Below, one piece after another: positions 16,450 through 25,308 of a stretch of DNA of 64,000 nt (position 1 is its first letter; every line of letters begins with the position of its first letter). Position numbers and translations under genes: made by a program. The notes under the pieces are model-generated. The model searched no databases. It was not told where the DNA came from and was given only the letters and a program-made list of their open reading frames with translations. Source of the stretch: Chloroflexota bacterium (GTDB taxonomy: Bacteria; Chloroflexota; Anaerolineae; Anaerolineales; Villigracilaceae); assembly GCA_016235445.1 (NCBI GenBank), contig JACRLB010000001.1, forward strand, positions 88,054 through 152,053, written 5' to 3'.

Positions 16450-17775
16450 TTAGTCTGTATCGCCGGAGCCGATACCCAGCGGCTTCCACTTGCTCTCATC
16501 TTTCAGGCGGTGCTGAATGCCGTGGCGATTGTGCAGTTCATCGAATCCTTCGGGTTTGATGAACATCTCTTCGCCATCCAACAAGGCGGTGAGACCAGAC
16601 TGCCCAGGCTCCGGGCGTTTGATGCCTTTGAACTTGGCGGCATCGGCTGGGACATAATCCGTAGGTTCTTCATAAGTGGTGACGTAGCCTTCGTAGTTGC
16701 GCAAAATAACCTTGTGATCCGACATGCTCAGCAAATAGTTCGGCATGACTGGAATTTTTCCGCCGCCGCCAGGTGCGTCTATTATATACTGTGGCACGGC
16801 ATATCCGGAGGTGTGTCCGCGCAGGCCTTCCATGATCTCGATGCCTTTGGCAACGGGGGTGCGGAAGTGTCCCGCGCCTTCCACCAGGTCGCATTGATAA
16901 AGGTAGTATGGACGCACGCGAATGCGTACCAGGTCTTGCACCAGTTTGCGCTGGATGTGGACATTGTCATTCACGCCGGCCAGCAAAACGGACTGGTTGC
17001 CCAGCGGGATGCCCGCACGGGTAAGACGGTCTGTGGCTTCGGCAAGTTCCTTCGTAATCTCATTCGAGTGGTTGACGTGAATGTTCAGCCAGAGCGGGTG
17101 GAATTTTGCGAGCAGGTCGCACAGTTCCTGGGTGATGCGCATGGGCATGAAGACCGGCACCCGCGAACCGATGCGGACAATCTCGATGTGCGGAATCTCG
17201 CGCAGGCGGGTGAGCAATTCCTCCAACACTTTGGGAGCCAGCACGAGCGGGTCGCCGCCGGAGAGCAGTACGTCGCGCACCTGCGGTGTGTTCTTGAGGT
17301 ATTCGATCTGCATCTCGAATTCCTGGCGGTTGAAGGTTTGGCCGGGGTCGCCGACGATGCGCGAGCGTGTGCAATATCGGCAGTACGAGGCGCACTGAGT
17401 CGTTACCAGCATAAGCACTCTGTCAGGATACCGGTGAACCAGCCCCGGCACGGGAGAGTGGCGGTCTTCTGCCAGCGAGTCCTCCATCATGGCGGTGAAG
17501 GCGTTCAATTCCTCCGCAACGGGGATGATCTGCTTGCGGGTGGGGTCGTGCGGGTCGTCGGGGTCGATCAACGAAATAAAGTAGGGCGTTACATCCACAC
17601 GGAAGAGACCCTGGGTTTGCAGGGCTTTCTTTTCCGAGTCGGTGAGTTTGAGAACTTTTTCGATATCCTCCACGCTGTTCAAGCGGTGGCTTAACTGCCA
17701 GCGCCAATCGTTCCATTTTTCATCGGGAACGTCGGCGTACACGGGGGCGCGTTTTGATACGAAAGACATAGTCAT
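16450..17775 (-). CDS. kamA: Lysine 2,3-aminomutase (radical SAM, PLP)
   Basis: 441 residues from the ATG preceded by GGAGGAAAAACCC; the frame extends upstream but that part is not protein-like. Converts L-lysine to L-beta-lysine using SAM, a [4Fe-4S] cluster and PLP. The radical SAM cysteines are C128, C132 and C135 (QCASYCRYCTRS). The PLP-lysine region is present near the C terminus (PNYLLSMSDHKVILRNYEG), followed by the zinc/PLP tail of the KamA/EpmB family. Length and the C-terminal extension favour KamA over EpmB. In anaerobes beta-lysine feeds lysine fermentation or makes the osmolyte N-acetyl-beta-lysine; neither partner set is in the window. Confidence 0.9.
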   Translation of the reverse strand: MTMSFVSKRAPVYADVPDEKWNDWRWQLSHRLNSVEDIEKVLKLTDSEKKALQTQGLFRVDVTPYFISLIDPDDPHDPTRKQIIPVAEELNAFTAMMEDSLAEDRHSPVPGLVHRYPDRVLMLVTTQCASYCRYCTRSRIVGDPGQTFNRQEFEMQIEYLKNTPQVRDVLLSGGDPLVLAPKVLEELLTRLREIPHIEIVRIGSRVPVFMPMRITQELCDLLAKFHPLWLNIHVNHSNEITKELAEATDRLTRAGIPLGNQSVLLAGVNDNVHIQRKLVQDLVRIRVRPYYLYQCDLVEGAGHFRTPVAKGIEIMEGLRGHTSGYAVPQYIIDAPGGGGKIPVMPNYLLSMSDHKVILRNYEGYVTTYEEPTDYVPADAAKFKGIKRPEPGQSGLTALLDGEEMFIKPEGFDELHNRHGIQHRLKDESKWKPLGIGSGDTD

Positions 17776-17965
17776 GGGTTTTTCCTCCGAATTAAAAGTT
17801 AGGTTGACAATAAAAAGCGGCTCAACTAAAACAGTGGAGGGTCGTGGTCTGGACGAAAAAAACCTGCGAACATTGGGTACACGCTTAACATTGTAAAAGC
17901 AAACGGAACGCGGGTCAATGCGGCTGTTTTTCGAGAGTACAATTGGGGCAAAAAAGGAGAAAAAT

Positions 17966-18862
17966 ATGGCAGTGGATGGTAACCACGGTTTTTGGGGAGA
18001 CCTGCATCGGCCTGACCTCGGCCCCGCGCAAACCGATTTCAGCGTGATCGGAATCCCATTTGATGGGCTTGCCAGCGCGCGCAAAGGCGCGGCTCTTGCT
18101 CCCGAGCGCCTGCGTTATTGGTCCAGGCATTTGACTCCCTTTAGCGAAGACCGCACGCGCTTGAAAGAGTTGACCATCTGCGACCTGGGTGATATCCCAG
18201 TTACCAACCCCCAAACCGATTTCAACATGGTCCGTCAGCGCGTGGCAACCCTGCCCAATATGCCGATTTTGCTCGGCGGCGACCATTCGGTGACGATCCC
18301 CATTTTGCAGGGACAGCGCGAACGCTACAAGGATTTGCGCCTCGGCGTGCTGTGGGTGGACGCCCACCCCGACCTGTGCGATTTCTTCGACGGCTCGCGT
18401 CTCTCGCACGCCAACACCATGCGCCGCGCCTTGGAATTCGGCATCGAGCCGCATGACGTTTGCATGGTGGGTCTGCGTTCGTGGGAAGAGCAGGAAATTG
18501 ACATCATCGAAAACGGCGGCGTGCATGTGTACACCGCCGCAGACGTAGCCGAACGCGGCATGAGAAATGTGGCCGACAGCGTCCGCAACATTCTCAACGA
18601 CTGCGACGCCGTTCACATTTCACTGGACATTGACTGTCTCGATCCATCCGTTGCGCCGGGCACGGGCATTCCCGAATTCGGCGGGCTGACCTCGCGGGAT
18701 GTGCTGACGCTCATCAAATCCACGCAGGACTTGTCCCTCGTTGGCCTGGACGTGGTCGAAATTGCGCCGCCGCTCGACCCATCCGAATCCACTGTTTTCG
18801 CGGGCTTGAAGATCATCATGGAATATATCGCCGTCATAGCGCGTCAGAGACACAAAGGATAA
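17966..18862 (+). CDS. speB: Ureohydrolase family enzyme, probably agmatinase
   Basis: 298 residues starting at the ATG with AAAGGAG upstream; an earlier in-frame ATG at 17918 lacks such a site. The binuclear manganese ligands are all visible: H107 in GGDH, D132-x-H134-x-D136 in WVDAHPDLCD, and D221-x-D223 in SLDIDCLDP. Family members hydrolyse agmatine, arginine, guanidinobutyrate or related guanidines; the length and motif spacing best fit agmatinase, but substrate is not certain from sequence. Divergent from kamA with a 190-base shared upstream region. Confidence 0.85.
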   Translation: MAVDGNHGFWGDLHRPDLGPAQTDFSVIGIPFDGLASARKGAALAPERLRYWSRHLTPFSEDRTRLKELTICDLGDIPVTNPQTDFNMVRQRVATLPNMPILLGGDHSVTIPILQGQRERYKDLRLGVLWVDAHPDLCDFFDGSRLSHANTMRRALEFGIEPHDVCMVGLRSWEEQEIDIIENGGVHVYTAADVAERGMRNVADSVRNILNDCDAVHISLDIDCLDPSVAPGTGIPEFGGLTSRDVLTLIKSTQDLSLVGLDVVEIAPPLDPSESTVFAGLKIIMEYIAVIARQRHKG

Positions 18863-18866
18863 CGAC

Positions 18867-19151
18867 GTGCAAACCAAAGACATCAAGGTCATTCAAAACC
18901 AACAGCAAAAACGCTTCGAGATACAAATCGATTCACACACCGCCGAGTTGACGTATTACCAAAACGGGAACGCCATCATTTTCACCCACACCGGCGTACC
19001 GCCCGCCCTGGAAGGACAAGGCATCGCAAGCCTGCTTGTAAAAACAGGCTTGCAATACGCCAGAGACAACAACCTGAAAGTGCAACCCCTTTGCTGGTTC
19101 GTCAGCAGATATATTGACCGCCACCCCGAATTTCAGAACCTTGTTGGGTAG
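18867..19151 (+). CDS. Small YjdJ-type GNAT acetyltransferase
   Basis: 94 residues starting at GTG, 4 bases after the agmatinase stop. The short single-domain GNAT fold shows the acetyl-CoA loop region (VPPALEGQGIASLLVKTGLQYAR) and the C-terminal CWFVSRYIDRHPEF signature typical of the YjdJ/GCN5-like small acetyltransferases. Substrate unknown. The tight spacing indicates co-transcription with the ureohydrolase. Confidence 0.88.
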   Translation: MQTKDIKVIQNQQQKRFEIQIDSHTAELTYYQNGNAIIFTHTGVPPALEGQGIASLLVKTGLQYARDNNLKVQPLCWFVSRYIDRHPEFQNLVG

Positions 19152-19164
19152 GTAGACAACGCGC

Positions 19165-19228
19165 CCTCGCCCTACCCTCTCCCGAAGGGAGAGGGGACTC
19201 CCTTCCCCTTCGGGGGAAGGGCGGGGGA
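19165..19228. repeat. GC-rich short palindromes
   Basis: Two adjacent hairpins, CTCTCCCGAAGGGAGAG and CCTTCCCCTTCGGGGGAAGG, in a C/G-skewed spacer. A related CCCTCTCCC..GGGTAGAGGG stretch occurs at about 42876-42922. Probably extragenic palindromic repeats; no gene. Confidence 0.6.
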
Positions 19229-19234
19229 TGAGGG

Positions 19235-19264
19235 AGAGAAGCCATCTTCACAGATGGCTTCTCT
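19235..19264. terminator. Bidirectional terminator between GNAT gene and hydrogenase operon
   Basis: AGAGAAGCCATC and GATGGCTTCTCT form a perfect 12-base stem with a TTCACA loop, followed by T-rich sequence. It separates the convergent GNAT gene (+) and hydrogenase protease gene (-). Confidence 0.85.
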
Positions 19265-19266
19265 TT

Positions 19267-19746
19267 CTATTTTTCAACCTGCATCTTTTGCTCAAGCAGA
19301 TCCAGCACAAACTTTGCCGCCAGCGGAACAGCCTCCGCAATCGGCGGCGAGAGGTCCTCGCTGAAATCATGCACGCGTTTTGTGGCAACGCCCACCACCA
19401 TCACTTCATCAGGCAGTATCGCGCCCAGCGACCTCCCCATCTCGATCGCGTTTTGCAGAGACGTATCGTGCGCGCTGGTCGTGTGAAACGCAGAATAATT
19501 CGGCAGGTCTTCCAGCTTCAAAATCAATATCGAACCGAGCGGCTCATCCAACGCAAACGCATCGATCAAGACCGCAAAGGGGTAGCCAATCAAATGTTCC
19601 ATCAGGCTGATGCCGCCCAGCGAAAGGCATTCAACATCCACATGCGAATCGGGGGAAAGTTGTTTCTTCACCTCCTCCGCGACTCTCCAGCCAACGCCGT
19701 CATCGCCGAGGATTGGATTACCGAGTCCGATCACCAAAGTTTTCAT
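19267..19746 (-). CDS. Hydrogenase maturation endopeptidase (HyaD/HycI family)
   Basis: 159 residues. Opens with the family signature KTLVIGLGNPILGDDGVGWRVAEEV, whose aspartate/glutamate residues bind the nickel of the immature large subunit before the C-terminal peptide is removed. It is the last gene of the Hdr-Mvh operon, 43 bases after mvhA, so MvhA is the expected substrate. The Hyp proteins needed to build the NiFe site must be encoded elsewhere. Confidence 0.92.
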   Translation of the reverse strand: MKTLVIGLGNPILGDDGVGWRVAEEVKKQLSPDSHVDVECLSLGGISLMEHLIGYPFAVLIDAFALDEPLGSILILKLEDLPNYSAFHTTSAHDTSLQNAIEMGRSLGAILPDEVMVVGVATKRVHDFSEDLSPPIAEAVPLAAKFVLDLLEQKMQVEK

Positions 19747-19789
19747 TGGATAAAGTTCCGCTTCCTTCCACGCCTTTGCCTGATTCTGT

Positions 19790-21256
19790 TTAACAAAACT
19801 GTTTCAACACCTCAACAGGATTCCCGTCCGCGTCCCGAATGGTGATCTCCAAAGGCATCTGCCCCGGCAGGGAATGGGTTGCACACCCAAAGCAAGGGTC
19901 GTAGGCACGGAAGGCCATCTCGACCATGTTGAGCAAACCTTCATTCACAACGCCGTCTTTGATGAGACTCGCCGCCGCCTTGTTCGTGGACATTTGGATC
20001 GGCGCATAATTGTTGGTGGTGCCAACGATGAGATTCACTTTGGTAACGACGCCCCGTTCATCGGTCCAGTAATGATGCGTGAGCGTCCCGCGCGGCGCCT
20101 CGACGATGCCGATCCCCTCCGTTGGGATTTGAGTCGGCTTGCTGTGAATATTCGGAGATGTGATCTCCGGGTCAGTCACCAATTCCATCCAGCGTTCGGC
20201 GGCGTACAGCAATTCGATCAGCCGCGCCCAATGCGTGGCAAGGCGCTGATGCACAGGCTTGCCGCCGAGGGTGGCATAGAATTTTTCGTATTCTGCCTGC
20301 GCGCGAAGCGTGGCCATGCCATCGGATGCGTTCAGGCGCGAGAGCGGGGTTGCCATGTACACGCCCGAATCTTCGCCGTCCACAAAACCTTTCCAGCCGA
20401 CCTTCTTGAGATACGGGAATTTGAGATAGGTCCACGGCTCGACGTGTTCGGCGATATGCTCGGCATAATCCTTTGGCGCGTACTTGACGAACTCTTTTCC
20501 GTTCGGGTCCACCACGCGCACTTTGCCGTCATAGAAATTGACCTTGTTGTTCTCGTCCACCATGCCCATGTAATGGGTGCGGTGTGTGTACACATCGCCG
20601 AGGATGAGATCGACATATGCCTTGTTGCCGAGCACAATGTCGTTGAAAATCTTGAGGCTGAATTGAGCGAAATCCACCGCCCAGCGCCCCATCTCTTCGA
20701 TCTCTTTGCGCTGATCTTCGGTGATGCCCTTGGTCATTCCGCCGGGGATGGAGGTACATGGATGCACCTTGCGCCCGCCGATCATCTCCACCACAGTATG
20801 CCCATACTTGCGCATCTGAATCACCTTGCCGCCGATTTCCAATCCCACTTTATGGATCACGCCGAGGATGTTTCTTTCGGCAACGGGCGCATCGGGTCCC
20901 ATCACAAAATCGGGGCCGCCCAGCGCGTAGAAGTGCGTGGTGTGGTCGGTGCAATAGAACGCGGAGTACAGCAACTCGCGCAACATCTTCGCCGTGCGCG
21001 GCGGGTCAACTTTATAGACCATGTCTGCGGCTTTGGAGGCCGCCATGTGATGCGCTTCGGGGCAGACCCCGCAGATGCGGTTGGTGAGAAGCGGCATCTC
21101 CTCGATCGGGCGGCCGACACAGAAGCGTTCAAAGCCGCGCAGTTCGGGAATCTGGAAATACGAGTTGGCGACATTCCCCTTATCATCAAGAAATATCTCG
21201 ATCTTGCCGTGGCCTTCGAGGCGGGTAATGGGGTCAATGCTTATTCGTTGGGTCAT
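19790..21256 (-). CDS. mvhA: [NiFe]-hydrogenase large subunit, Mvh type
   Basis: 488 residues from the ATG preceded by AAAGGAG. The four nickel-binding cysteines are C62 and C65 (RICGVCPEAHH) and C455 and C458 (DPCFGCATH, 453-461). The 27 residues after H461 are the expected cleaved peptide. Clustering with mvhG, mvhD and hdrABC places it in the group 3c cytoplasmic hydrogenases, which feed H2 electrons to HdrA for flavin-based bifurcation. The upstream spacer carries a GGATGAA repeat. Confidence 0.95.
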   Translation of the reverse strand: MTQRISIDPITRLEGHGKIEIFLDDKGNVANSYFQIPELRGFERFCVGRPIEEMPLLTNRICGVCPEAHHMAASKAADMVYKVDPPRTAKMLRELLYSAFYCTDHTTHFYALGGPDFVMGPDAPVAERNILGVIHKVGLEIGGKVIQMRKYGHTVVEMIGGRKVHPCTSIPGGMTKGITEDQRKEIEEMGRWAVDFAQFSLKIFNDIVLGNKAYVDLILGDVYTHRTHYMGMVDENNKVNFYDGKVRVVDPNGKEFVKYAPKDYAEHIAEHVEPWTYLKFPYLKKVGWKGFVDGEDSGVYMATPLSRLNASDGMATLRAQAEYEKFYATLGGKPVHQRLATHWARLIELLYAAERWMELVTDPEITSPNIHSKPTQIPTEGIGIVEAPRGTLTHHYWTDERGVVTKVNLIVGTTNNYAPIQMSTNKAAASLIKDGVVNEGLLNMVEMAFRAYDPCFGCATHSLPGQMPLEITIRDADGNPVEVLKQFC

Positions 21257-21272
21257 AGGAACTCCTTTAGGA

Positions 21273-21303
21273 AAGGATGAATTGTGAAGGATGAAGGATG
21301 AAA
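21273..21303. repeat. GGATGAA simple repeat upstream of mvhA
   Basis: Copies of (A)GGATGAA in near-tandem between the 83-residue gene and mvhA. The same word recurs in the spacers at 21630-21662 and 22761-22826 and inside oleC at about 36040-36062. Confidence 0.7.
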
Positions 21304-21355
21304 ACAAGAACAAAGGAATTTTGACTTTTGCAATTCATCCTTCAGCCTTTTCTTT

Positions 21356-21607
21356 TTACTTTTCCAGCGGCGAGGTATCGTTGTGCAATTCCTTGATGAA
21401 GTGCGCCCGCGCCTGCACCTCTTCCATTTTGAGCGAAGCGTACTGCGAGGCTTCCTTCATCAACTTTTCGACAACGTCGGCTGGCAGTTTTTTTAGGTCT
21501 TCGTGCGAATAACCCTTCTCGTGAAGATACTCTTCGATCAGGGCTTTTTCCAAAAGCGCGTTGCGGTCTTCAATGGGTTCGGCTTTTTCAGTTTGTTTCG
21601 TAGTCAT
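21356..21607 (-). CDS. 83-residue helical protein inside the hydrogenase operon, unknown
   Basis: Start at the ATG preceded by GAGG; an upstream in-frame start at 21709 reads through the GGATGAA repeat and is not protein-like. The sequence is strongly helical and charged (DRNALLEKALIEEYLHEKGYSHEDLKKLPADVVEKLMKEASQYA). It has no cysteines, so it does not carry Fe-S clusters. Located between mvhG and mvhA, a place where canonical mvhDGA operons have nothing. It may be an assembly or regulatory partner of the hydrogenase (inference). Confidence 0.75.
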   Translation of the reverse strand: MTTKQTEKAEPIEDRNALLEKALIEEYLHEKGYSHEDLKKLPADVVEKLMKEASQYASLKMEEVQARAHFIKELHNDTSPLEK

Positions 21608-21629
21608 GTCAGCCTCATTTAGGAAAGGG

Positions 21630-21662
21630 TGAAGGTAGAAGGATGAAGGATGAAGGATGAAA
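21630..21662. repeat. GGATGAA simple repeat upstream of the 83-residue gene
   Basis: Tandem AAGGATGAAGGATGA-type run, same family as at 21273-21303 and 22761-22826. Confidence 0.7.
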
Positions 21663-21753
21663 AAAACATCGCTTCGCAAAACTTCTGATTCCTTTGTTCT
21701 TGTTTTCATCCTTCACACCTGCACTGGCGTGCGGCGCAAGTGTCCTTCTGCCT

Positions 21754-22743
21754 TCATCCTTTTATCCAGGCTTCTCTGTTTGCTTTGAGTAACGACCCCG
21801 CGAGATTGAAGCGATACACCTGCCCGGTTGGGTCGGGGATGCCGTCGAGAATGCGATCAATTTCTTCGGGCGTGGTCGCATCAACCACGGATGCAAATGC
21901 TGTGATCAGCCGCGCGCCGTAATCCATCACACCCTCGGCAGGGCCGTAACAGCCGATGCACTGCGCCCCCGCCTGCGGACAGCGCGCGTTGCATCCACTG
22001 CGGGTGGCGGGACCATTGCATGGCACGCCCTGTTCAAGAATGCAGAGGGTTGGGTCAACGGGGGCAATGTCTTGAATACGCGTAAATTCTTTGATCAATT
22101 TCACATTCCGCGCGCGCGGACATTCGTCACACACGGTTGAATCTCCAACGCCAATGGTTGCGCCTTTCGGCGGCAGTTCCGCTTCGCCTTTGACAACTTT
22201 GATGACGAGATCAATCACCGCCGCGATCTGATGACTCTCCGGCGGACAACCCGGCATAAAGTAATCCACATCCACAACCTGTTCGAGCGGACGCACGACT
22301 TTTGCCAGTGTTGGAATATGCAATTCGCCTTCGGGCACATCAAAGGATGTACGCGGATAGATGCCATGCGGATTATCTGTTGTGATGGTGTTGAACGCCG
22401 TGTGGACAATATCACCCACTGGGCTAAGATTCGCCAGTCCGGGGATACATCCCTCACAGGCGCAGGAACCAAACGCCACCAGCAGCTTCGATTTCTGCCG
22501 CAGAAGTTTGGCGAGGCGCTCATTCTCGTCGTTGCGGATACTGCCGTTGAAGAGGGTAAGCAAAATAGAGCCGTCTTCCATGGCTTCCACATCTTTATAC
22601 TTTGCGTCCATTGCCACAGGCCAGAAGACGACATCGAAGTTCGCGTCCACATCCAGGATTTTTTCATGGGTGTTCAATACCGCGATCTCACAACCGCCGC
22701 ATGAGGCCGCCCAGTACATTGCGAATTTCGGTTTTGCGGTCAT
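21754..22743 (-). CDS. mvhG: [NiFe]-hydrogenase small subunit, Mvh type
   Basis: 329 residues. The proximal cluster motif CGGCE is present (ASCGGCEIAVL), with further cluster cysteines in GSCACEGCIPG, PGCPPESHQI, CDECPRAR and SGCNARCPQAGAQCIGC. No twin-arginine signal, as expected for a cytoplasmic group 3 enzyme. Relays electrons from the NiFe site in MvhA to MvhD/HdrA. The start codon overlaps the stop of mvhD by 4 bases, with AGGAGG upstream. Confidence 0.94.
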   Translation of the reverse strand: MTAKPKFAMYWAASCGGCEIAVLNTHEKILDVDANFDVVFWPVAMDAKYKDVEAMEDGSILLTLFNGSIRNDENERLAKLLRQKSKLLVAFGSCACEGCIPGLANLSPVGDIVHTAFNTITTDNPHGIYPRTSFDVPEGELHIPTLAKVVRPLEQVVDVDYFMPGCPPESHQIAAVIDLVIKVVKGEAELPPKGATIGVGDSTVCDECPRARNVKLIKEFTRIQDIAPVDPTLCILEQGVPCNGPATRSGCNARCPQAGAQCIGCYGPAEGVMDYGARLITAFASVVDATTPEEIDRILDGIPDPTGQVYRFNLAGSLLKANREAWIKG

Positions 22744-23246
22744 GCTGACACCTCCTCTCCAAAGGATGAAGGATGAGTGATGAAGGATGAGTCTTCATCC
22801 TTTATCCTTCCTCCTTCATCCTTTTCTTCTCCCTTTCCCCAACCAAGCGGCCCCAACTTGCGGATCTCTTCCACAAACGCAGTGGTCTCTGCCGCAAATT
22901 TTGCCCCTTCCGCCGCGCTGGCCCAAACGAGTTTCACGCGTTCGGGTTCAATGCCCAAGCCTGCGAGCACCCGTCGGAGCAGGTGGAAGCGGCGCAGGGC
23001 TTTGTAGTTTTGTTCGATGTAATGACATTCGCCGGGGTGACAGCCCGTGATCATCACCCCGTCTGCTCCTCCTGAAAGGGCACGCAGGACAAAGGTCGGG
23101 TCGAGGCGGCCCGAACACATCATGCGGATGAGCCGCACGTTCGGCGCATACTTCATGCGTGCCGTGCCAGCCAAATCCGCCGCGCGATAACTGCACCAGT
23201 TGCAGGTAAAGCCGATGATTGTTGGTTCAAAATTATTGTCGGTCAT
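22740..23246 (-). CDS. mvhD: Mvh hydrogenase delta subunit (FlpD family, [2Fe-2S])
   Basis: 168 residues. The cysteine pattern of MvhD/FlpD is present: GFTCNWCSYRAADLAG, RMMCSGRLDP and GCHPGECHY. It links MvhAG to HdrA. The last ~34 residues (GEEKDEGGRIKDEDSSF..HPSSFGEEVSA) are encoded by GGATGAA-type repeat DNA (22761-22826) and exceed the usual length of about 140, so the C-terminus looks extended by repeat sequence. Start preceded by GGAG. Confidence 0.92.
   Translation of the reverse strand: MTDNNFEPTIIGFTCNWCSYRAADLAGTARMKYAPNVRLIRMMCSGRLDPTFVLRALSGGADGVMITGCHPGECHYIEQNYKALRRFHLLRRVLAGLGIEPERVKLVWASAAEGAKFAAETTAFVEEIRKLGPLGWGKGEEKDEGGRIKDEDSSFITHPSSFGEEVSA
22761..22826. repeat. GGATGAA / TTCATCC repeat inside mvhD 3' end
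   Basis: AAGGATGAAGGATGAGTGATGAAGG followed by the inverted form TTCATCCTTTATCC..CTTCATCC. Lies wholly within the mvhD reading frame and just before the mvhG start. Confidence 0.75.
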
Positions 23247-23294
23247 AGTCGTCTCCAGTCGAGTAAGTGGTAATTACCATTTACCAATTACTAA

Positions 23295-25298
23295 TTAGAC
23301 TCGCGCTTCTTCAAGATTCCTCAACAACAGCCCGTCAATCTGCGCGATGATCTGCGCGTCGCTGAAGCCTGTGCCGCTGATCGCGCCCGCCGGGCAAGCC
23401 GCCACGCAGGTGCCGCATCCCTGACACAGCGCGGGATTGATCGAAGAAACCTTGTCGTCTTCGATGAATGAAATCGCGTTGAACGGGCACAAGCCATTGC
23501 AAATGCGACAGCCGGAACACTGGGTTTCATTGATGCTTGCCTTGATCGGTTCGAGCGCGATGACACCCTGTTGAATCTTGCCCAGCACGCGCGCCGCCGC
23601 CGCCGCGCCTTGCGCCACACTGGCGGGGATGTCTTTGGGGCCTTGCACACAACCAGCGATGTAGATGCCCTCCGTCATGGTAGCCACCGGGTCCAGTTTC
23701 GGATGTTTCTCGGTGTACCATCCGCTCGCGCCGCACGCAATGCCAAACAGTTTTCCGACTTCCTTGGCATCCTGGCGCGGCTCAATCCCTGCGGAGAGGA
23801 TCACCATATCCACCGGAATGCGGCGCTGTTTACCAATCAACGTATCTTCCACCTGAACGATGAGTTTGCCTTCCTCTTCAGGCAGGCGCGCCGCGTCGGT
23901 GATCTCCGCCACTTTGCCGCGGATGAAGTGTCCGCCTTCTTCAAGCACGCGCTTATAAAATTCTTCATAGTCTTTGGCGGGAGTGCGGATGTCAATGTAG
24001 CAGTTGTAAACTTCCGCGCCGGTGCGTTCCATCACCAGGTGGGCGAATTTCAGACTCTGCATACAGCAAATGCTGGAGCAGTACTTGTTGTAGTTTTCAT
24101 CGCGGCTCCCCACACAATGGACAACGACCACAGATTTTGGCGTGGTCTTCATGTCGCGCAGAACAACCTTGCCTTCGGTGGGACCGGCCGCGTTGCACAT
24201 GCGTTCAAACTCGATGCTGGTAAATACATTCGGCAGTTTTCCATACCCGTACTGCGGAATGCGCGTTGTGTCGAACAAATCGTATCCCGTAGCCAGAATG
24301 ATATTGCCCGCCTGGACTTCCAGAATCTCATCCTTTTGTTCAAAGTTGATCGAGTTCGGTTCCGTGGGGCAGAAAAGCTGGCAGGCTTTGCATTTGCCAT
24401 TTTTGAAATAGGTGCAGTTCTCGACATCCATCACCGGGTATTTTGGCACAGCCTGCGCGAACGGCCTGTAGATGGCCTTGCGAACACCCAGACCCGCTTC
24501 GAACACATCGTCAACCACTTTCTTCGGGCATTTCTCCCAGCAGATGCCACAGCCGGTGCATGAATCCGTGTTGACGTAGCTGGCTTTCTTGCGAATGGTC
24601 GCTGTGAAATTGCCTACGAAGCCATCCACTTTCTCAACCTCGCTCCAGGTGAGCAGGGTGATATTTGGATGCGACCCGATTTCAACCATCTTCGGCGTCA
24701 GGATGCACGCGGCACAATCCAACGTTGGGAAGGTTTTGTCAAATTGAGCCATGTGCCCGCCGATGGATGGTTCACGCTCCACCAGGCAGACGTGATAACC
24801 CGCGTCGGCAATCTCAAGCGCCGCCTGAATACCGGCGATGCCGCCGCCGACGACCAGCGTATCCGCATGAATCGGGACGCGAATCGGTTCAAGCGCTTCG
24901 TTATGCAAAACACGCTCGACGCCGCCAGAGATGACAGCCTTAGACTTCTCAGTGGCCGCAACTTTATCCGTGTGAACCCAGGAGACCTGCTCGCGGATCG
25001 AAACCATTTCACACAGGTAGGGATTCAAGCCGGCGTTTTTACAAGCCGTTCGAAAAGTTTTTTCGTGCAAGTGGGGCGAGCAGGCCGCGACGATGACCCG
25101 CGTCAATCCAAGTTCTTTGATATCGTTCTCGACCAATTCCTGACCGAGACTGGAACACATGAACTTGTATTCACGGCCAATCACCACGCCGCGATGTTTC
25201 AAGTGTTCCGCGGCCCATTCAGCGACACCTTTCACATCCACCGTCCCGGCGATGTTCGTGCCGCAATGACAGACATATACGCCAATTTTTTCAGTCAT
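23295..25298 (-). CDS. hdrA: Heterodisulfide-reductase-type electron-bifurcating subunit A
   Basis: 667 residues from the ATG preceded by AGGAG; upstream frame to 25358 overlaps hdrB and is discarded. Order: N-terminal HdrA domain (VCHCGTNIAGTVDV), FAD-binding Rossmann segment (VVGGGIAGIQAALEIADAGYHVCLVE), inserted ferredoxin-like cysteines (CTGCGICWEKCPKKV and CKACQLFCP), the HdrA cluster region CSSICCMQSLKFA, and a C-terminal 2x[4Fe-4S] ferredoxin (CSGCRICNGLCP, CQGCGTCVAACP). In methanogens HdrA bifurcates electrons from H2 to ferredoxin and CoM-S-S-CoB. The acceptor here is unknown because the organism is unlikely to make CoM/CoB. Confidence 0.95.
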   Translation of the reverse strand: MTEKIGVYVCHCGTNIAGTVDVKGVAEWAAEHLKHRGVVIGREYKFMCSSLGQELVENDIKELGLTRVIVAACSPHLHEKTFRTACKNAGLNPYLCEMVSIREQVSWVHTDKVAATEKSKAVISGGVERVLHNEALEPIRVPIHADTLVVGGGIAGIQAALEIADAGYHVCLVEREPSIGGHMAQFDKTFPTLDCAACILTPKMVEIGSHPNITLLTWSEVEKVDGFVGNFTATIRKKASYVNTDSCTGCGICWEKCPKKVVDDVFEAGLGVRKAIYRPFAQAVPKYPVMDVENCTYFKNGKCKACQLFCPTEPNSINFEQKDEILEVQAGNIILATGYDLFDTTRIPQYGYGKLPNVFTSIEFERMCNAAGPTEGKVVLRDMKTTPKSVVVVHCVGSRDENYNKYCSSICCMQSLKFAHLVMERTGAEVYNCYIDIRTPAKDYEEFYKRVLEEGGHFIRGKVAEITDAARLPEEEGKLIVQVEDTLIGKQRRIPVDMVILSAGIEPRQDAKEVGKLFGIACGASGWYTEKHPKLDPVATMTEGIYIAGCVQGPKDIPASVAQGAAAAARVLGKIQQGVIALEPIKASINETQCSGCRICNGLCPFNAISFIEDDKVSSINPALCQGCGTCVAACPAGAISGTGFSDAQIIAQIDGLLLRNLEEARV

Positions 25299-25308
25299 AG
25301 TTTTTCTC

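Noticed and set aside
16510..17694. 394-codon open frame opposite kamA
   Set aside because: Antisense to a clear radical SAM enzyme; no start context and no recognisable domain.
17776..17965. Possible lysine riboswitch between kamA and the ureohydrolase gene
   Set aside because: The shared spacer is only 190 bases and I see no lysine-riboswitch core or long multi-helix fold.
17776..18084. N-terminal extension of KamA
   Set aside because: The extra 103 residues overlap the start of the divergent agmatinase and are not protein-like, while GGAGG lies correctly before the ATG at 17775.
19874..21280. Long open frame (468 codons) on the plus strand opposite mvhA
   Set aside because: It is antisense to a gene with all NiFe-binding cysteines. 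Composition and lack of any family pattern mark it as a shadow frame caused by GC-biased third positions.
21620..21670. GGATGAA tandem repeat as a possible CRISPR or origin iteron
   Set aside because: Seven-base units without spacers, no DnaA boxes nearby, and the same word is scattered in unrelated spacers.
23571..24563. 330-codon open frame opposite hdrA
   Set aside because: Antisense to HdrA; apparent histidine- and valine-rich composition is what reverse reading of that gene produces.
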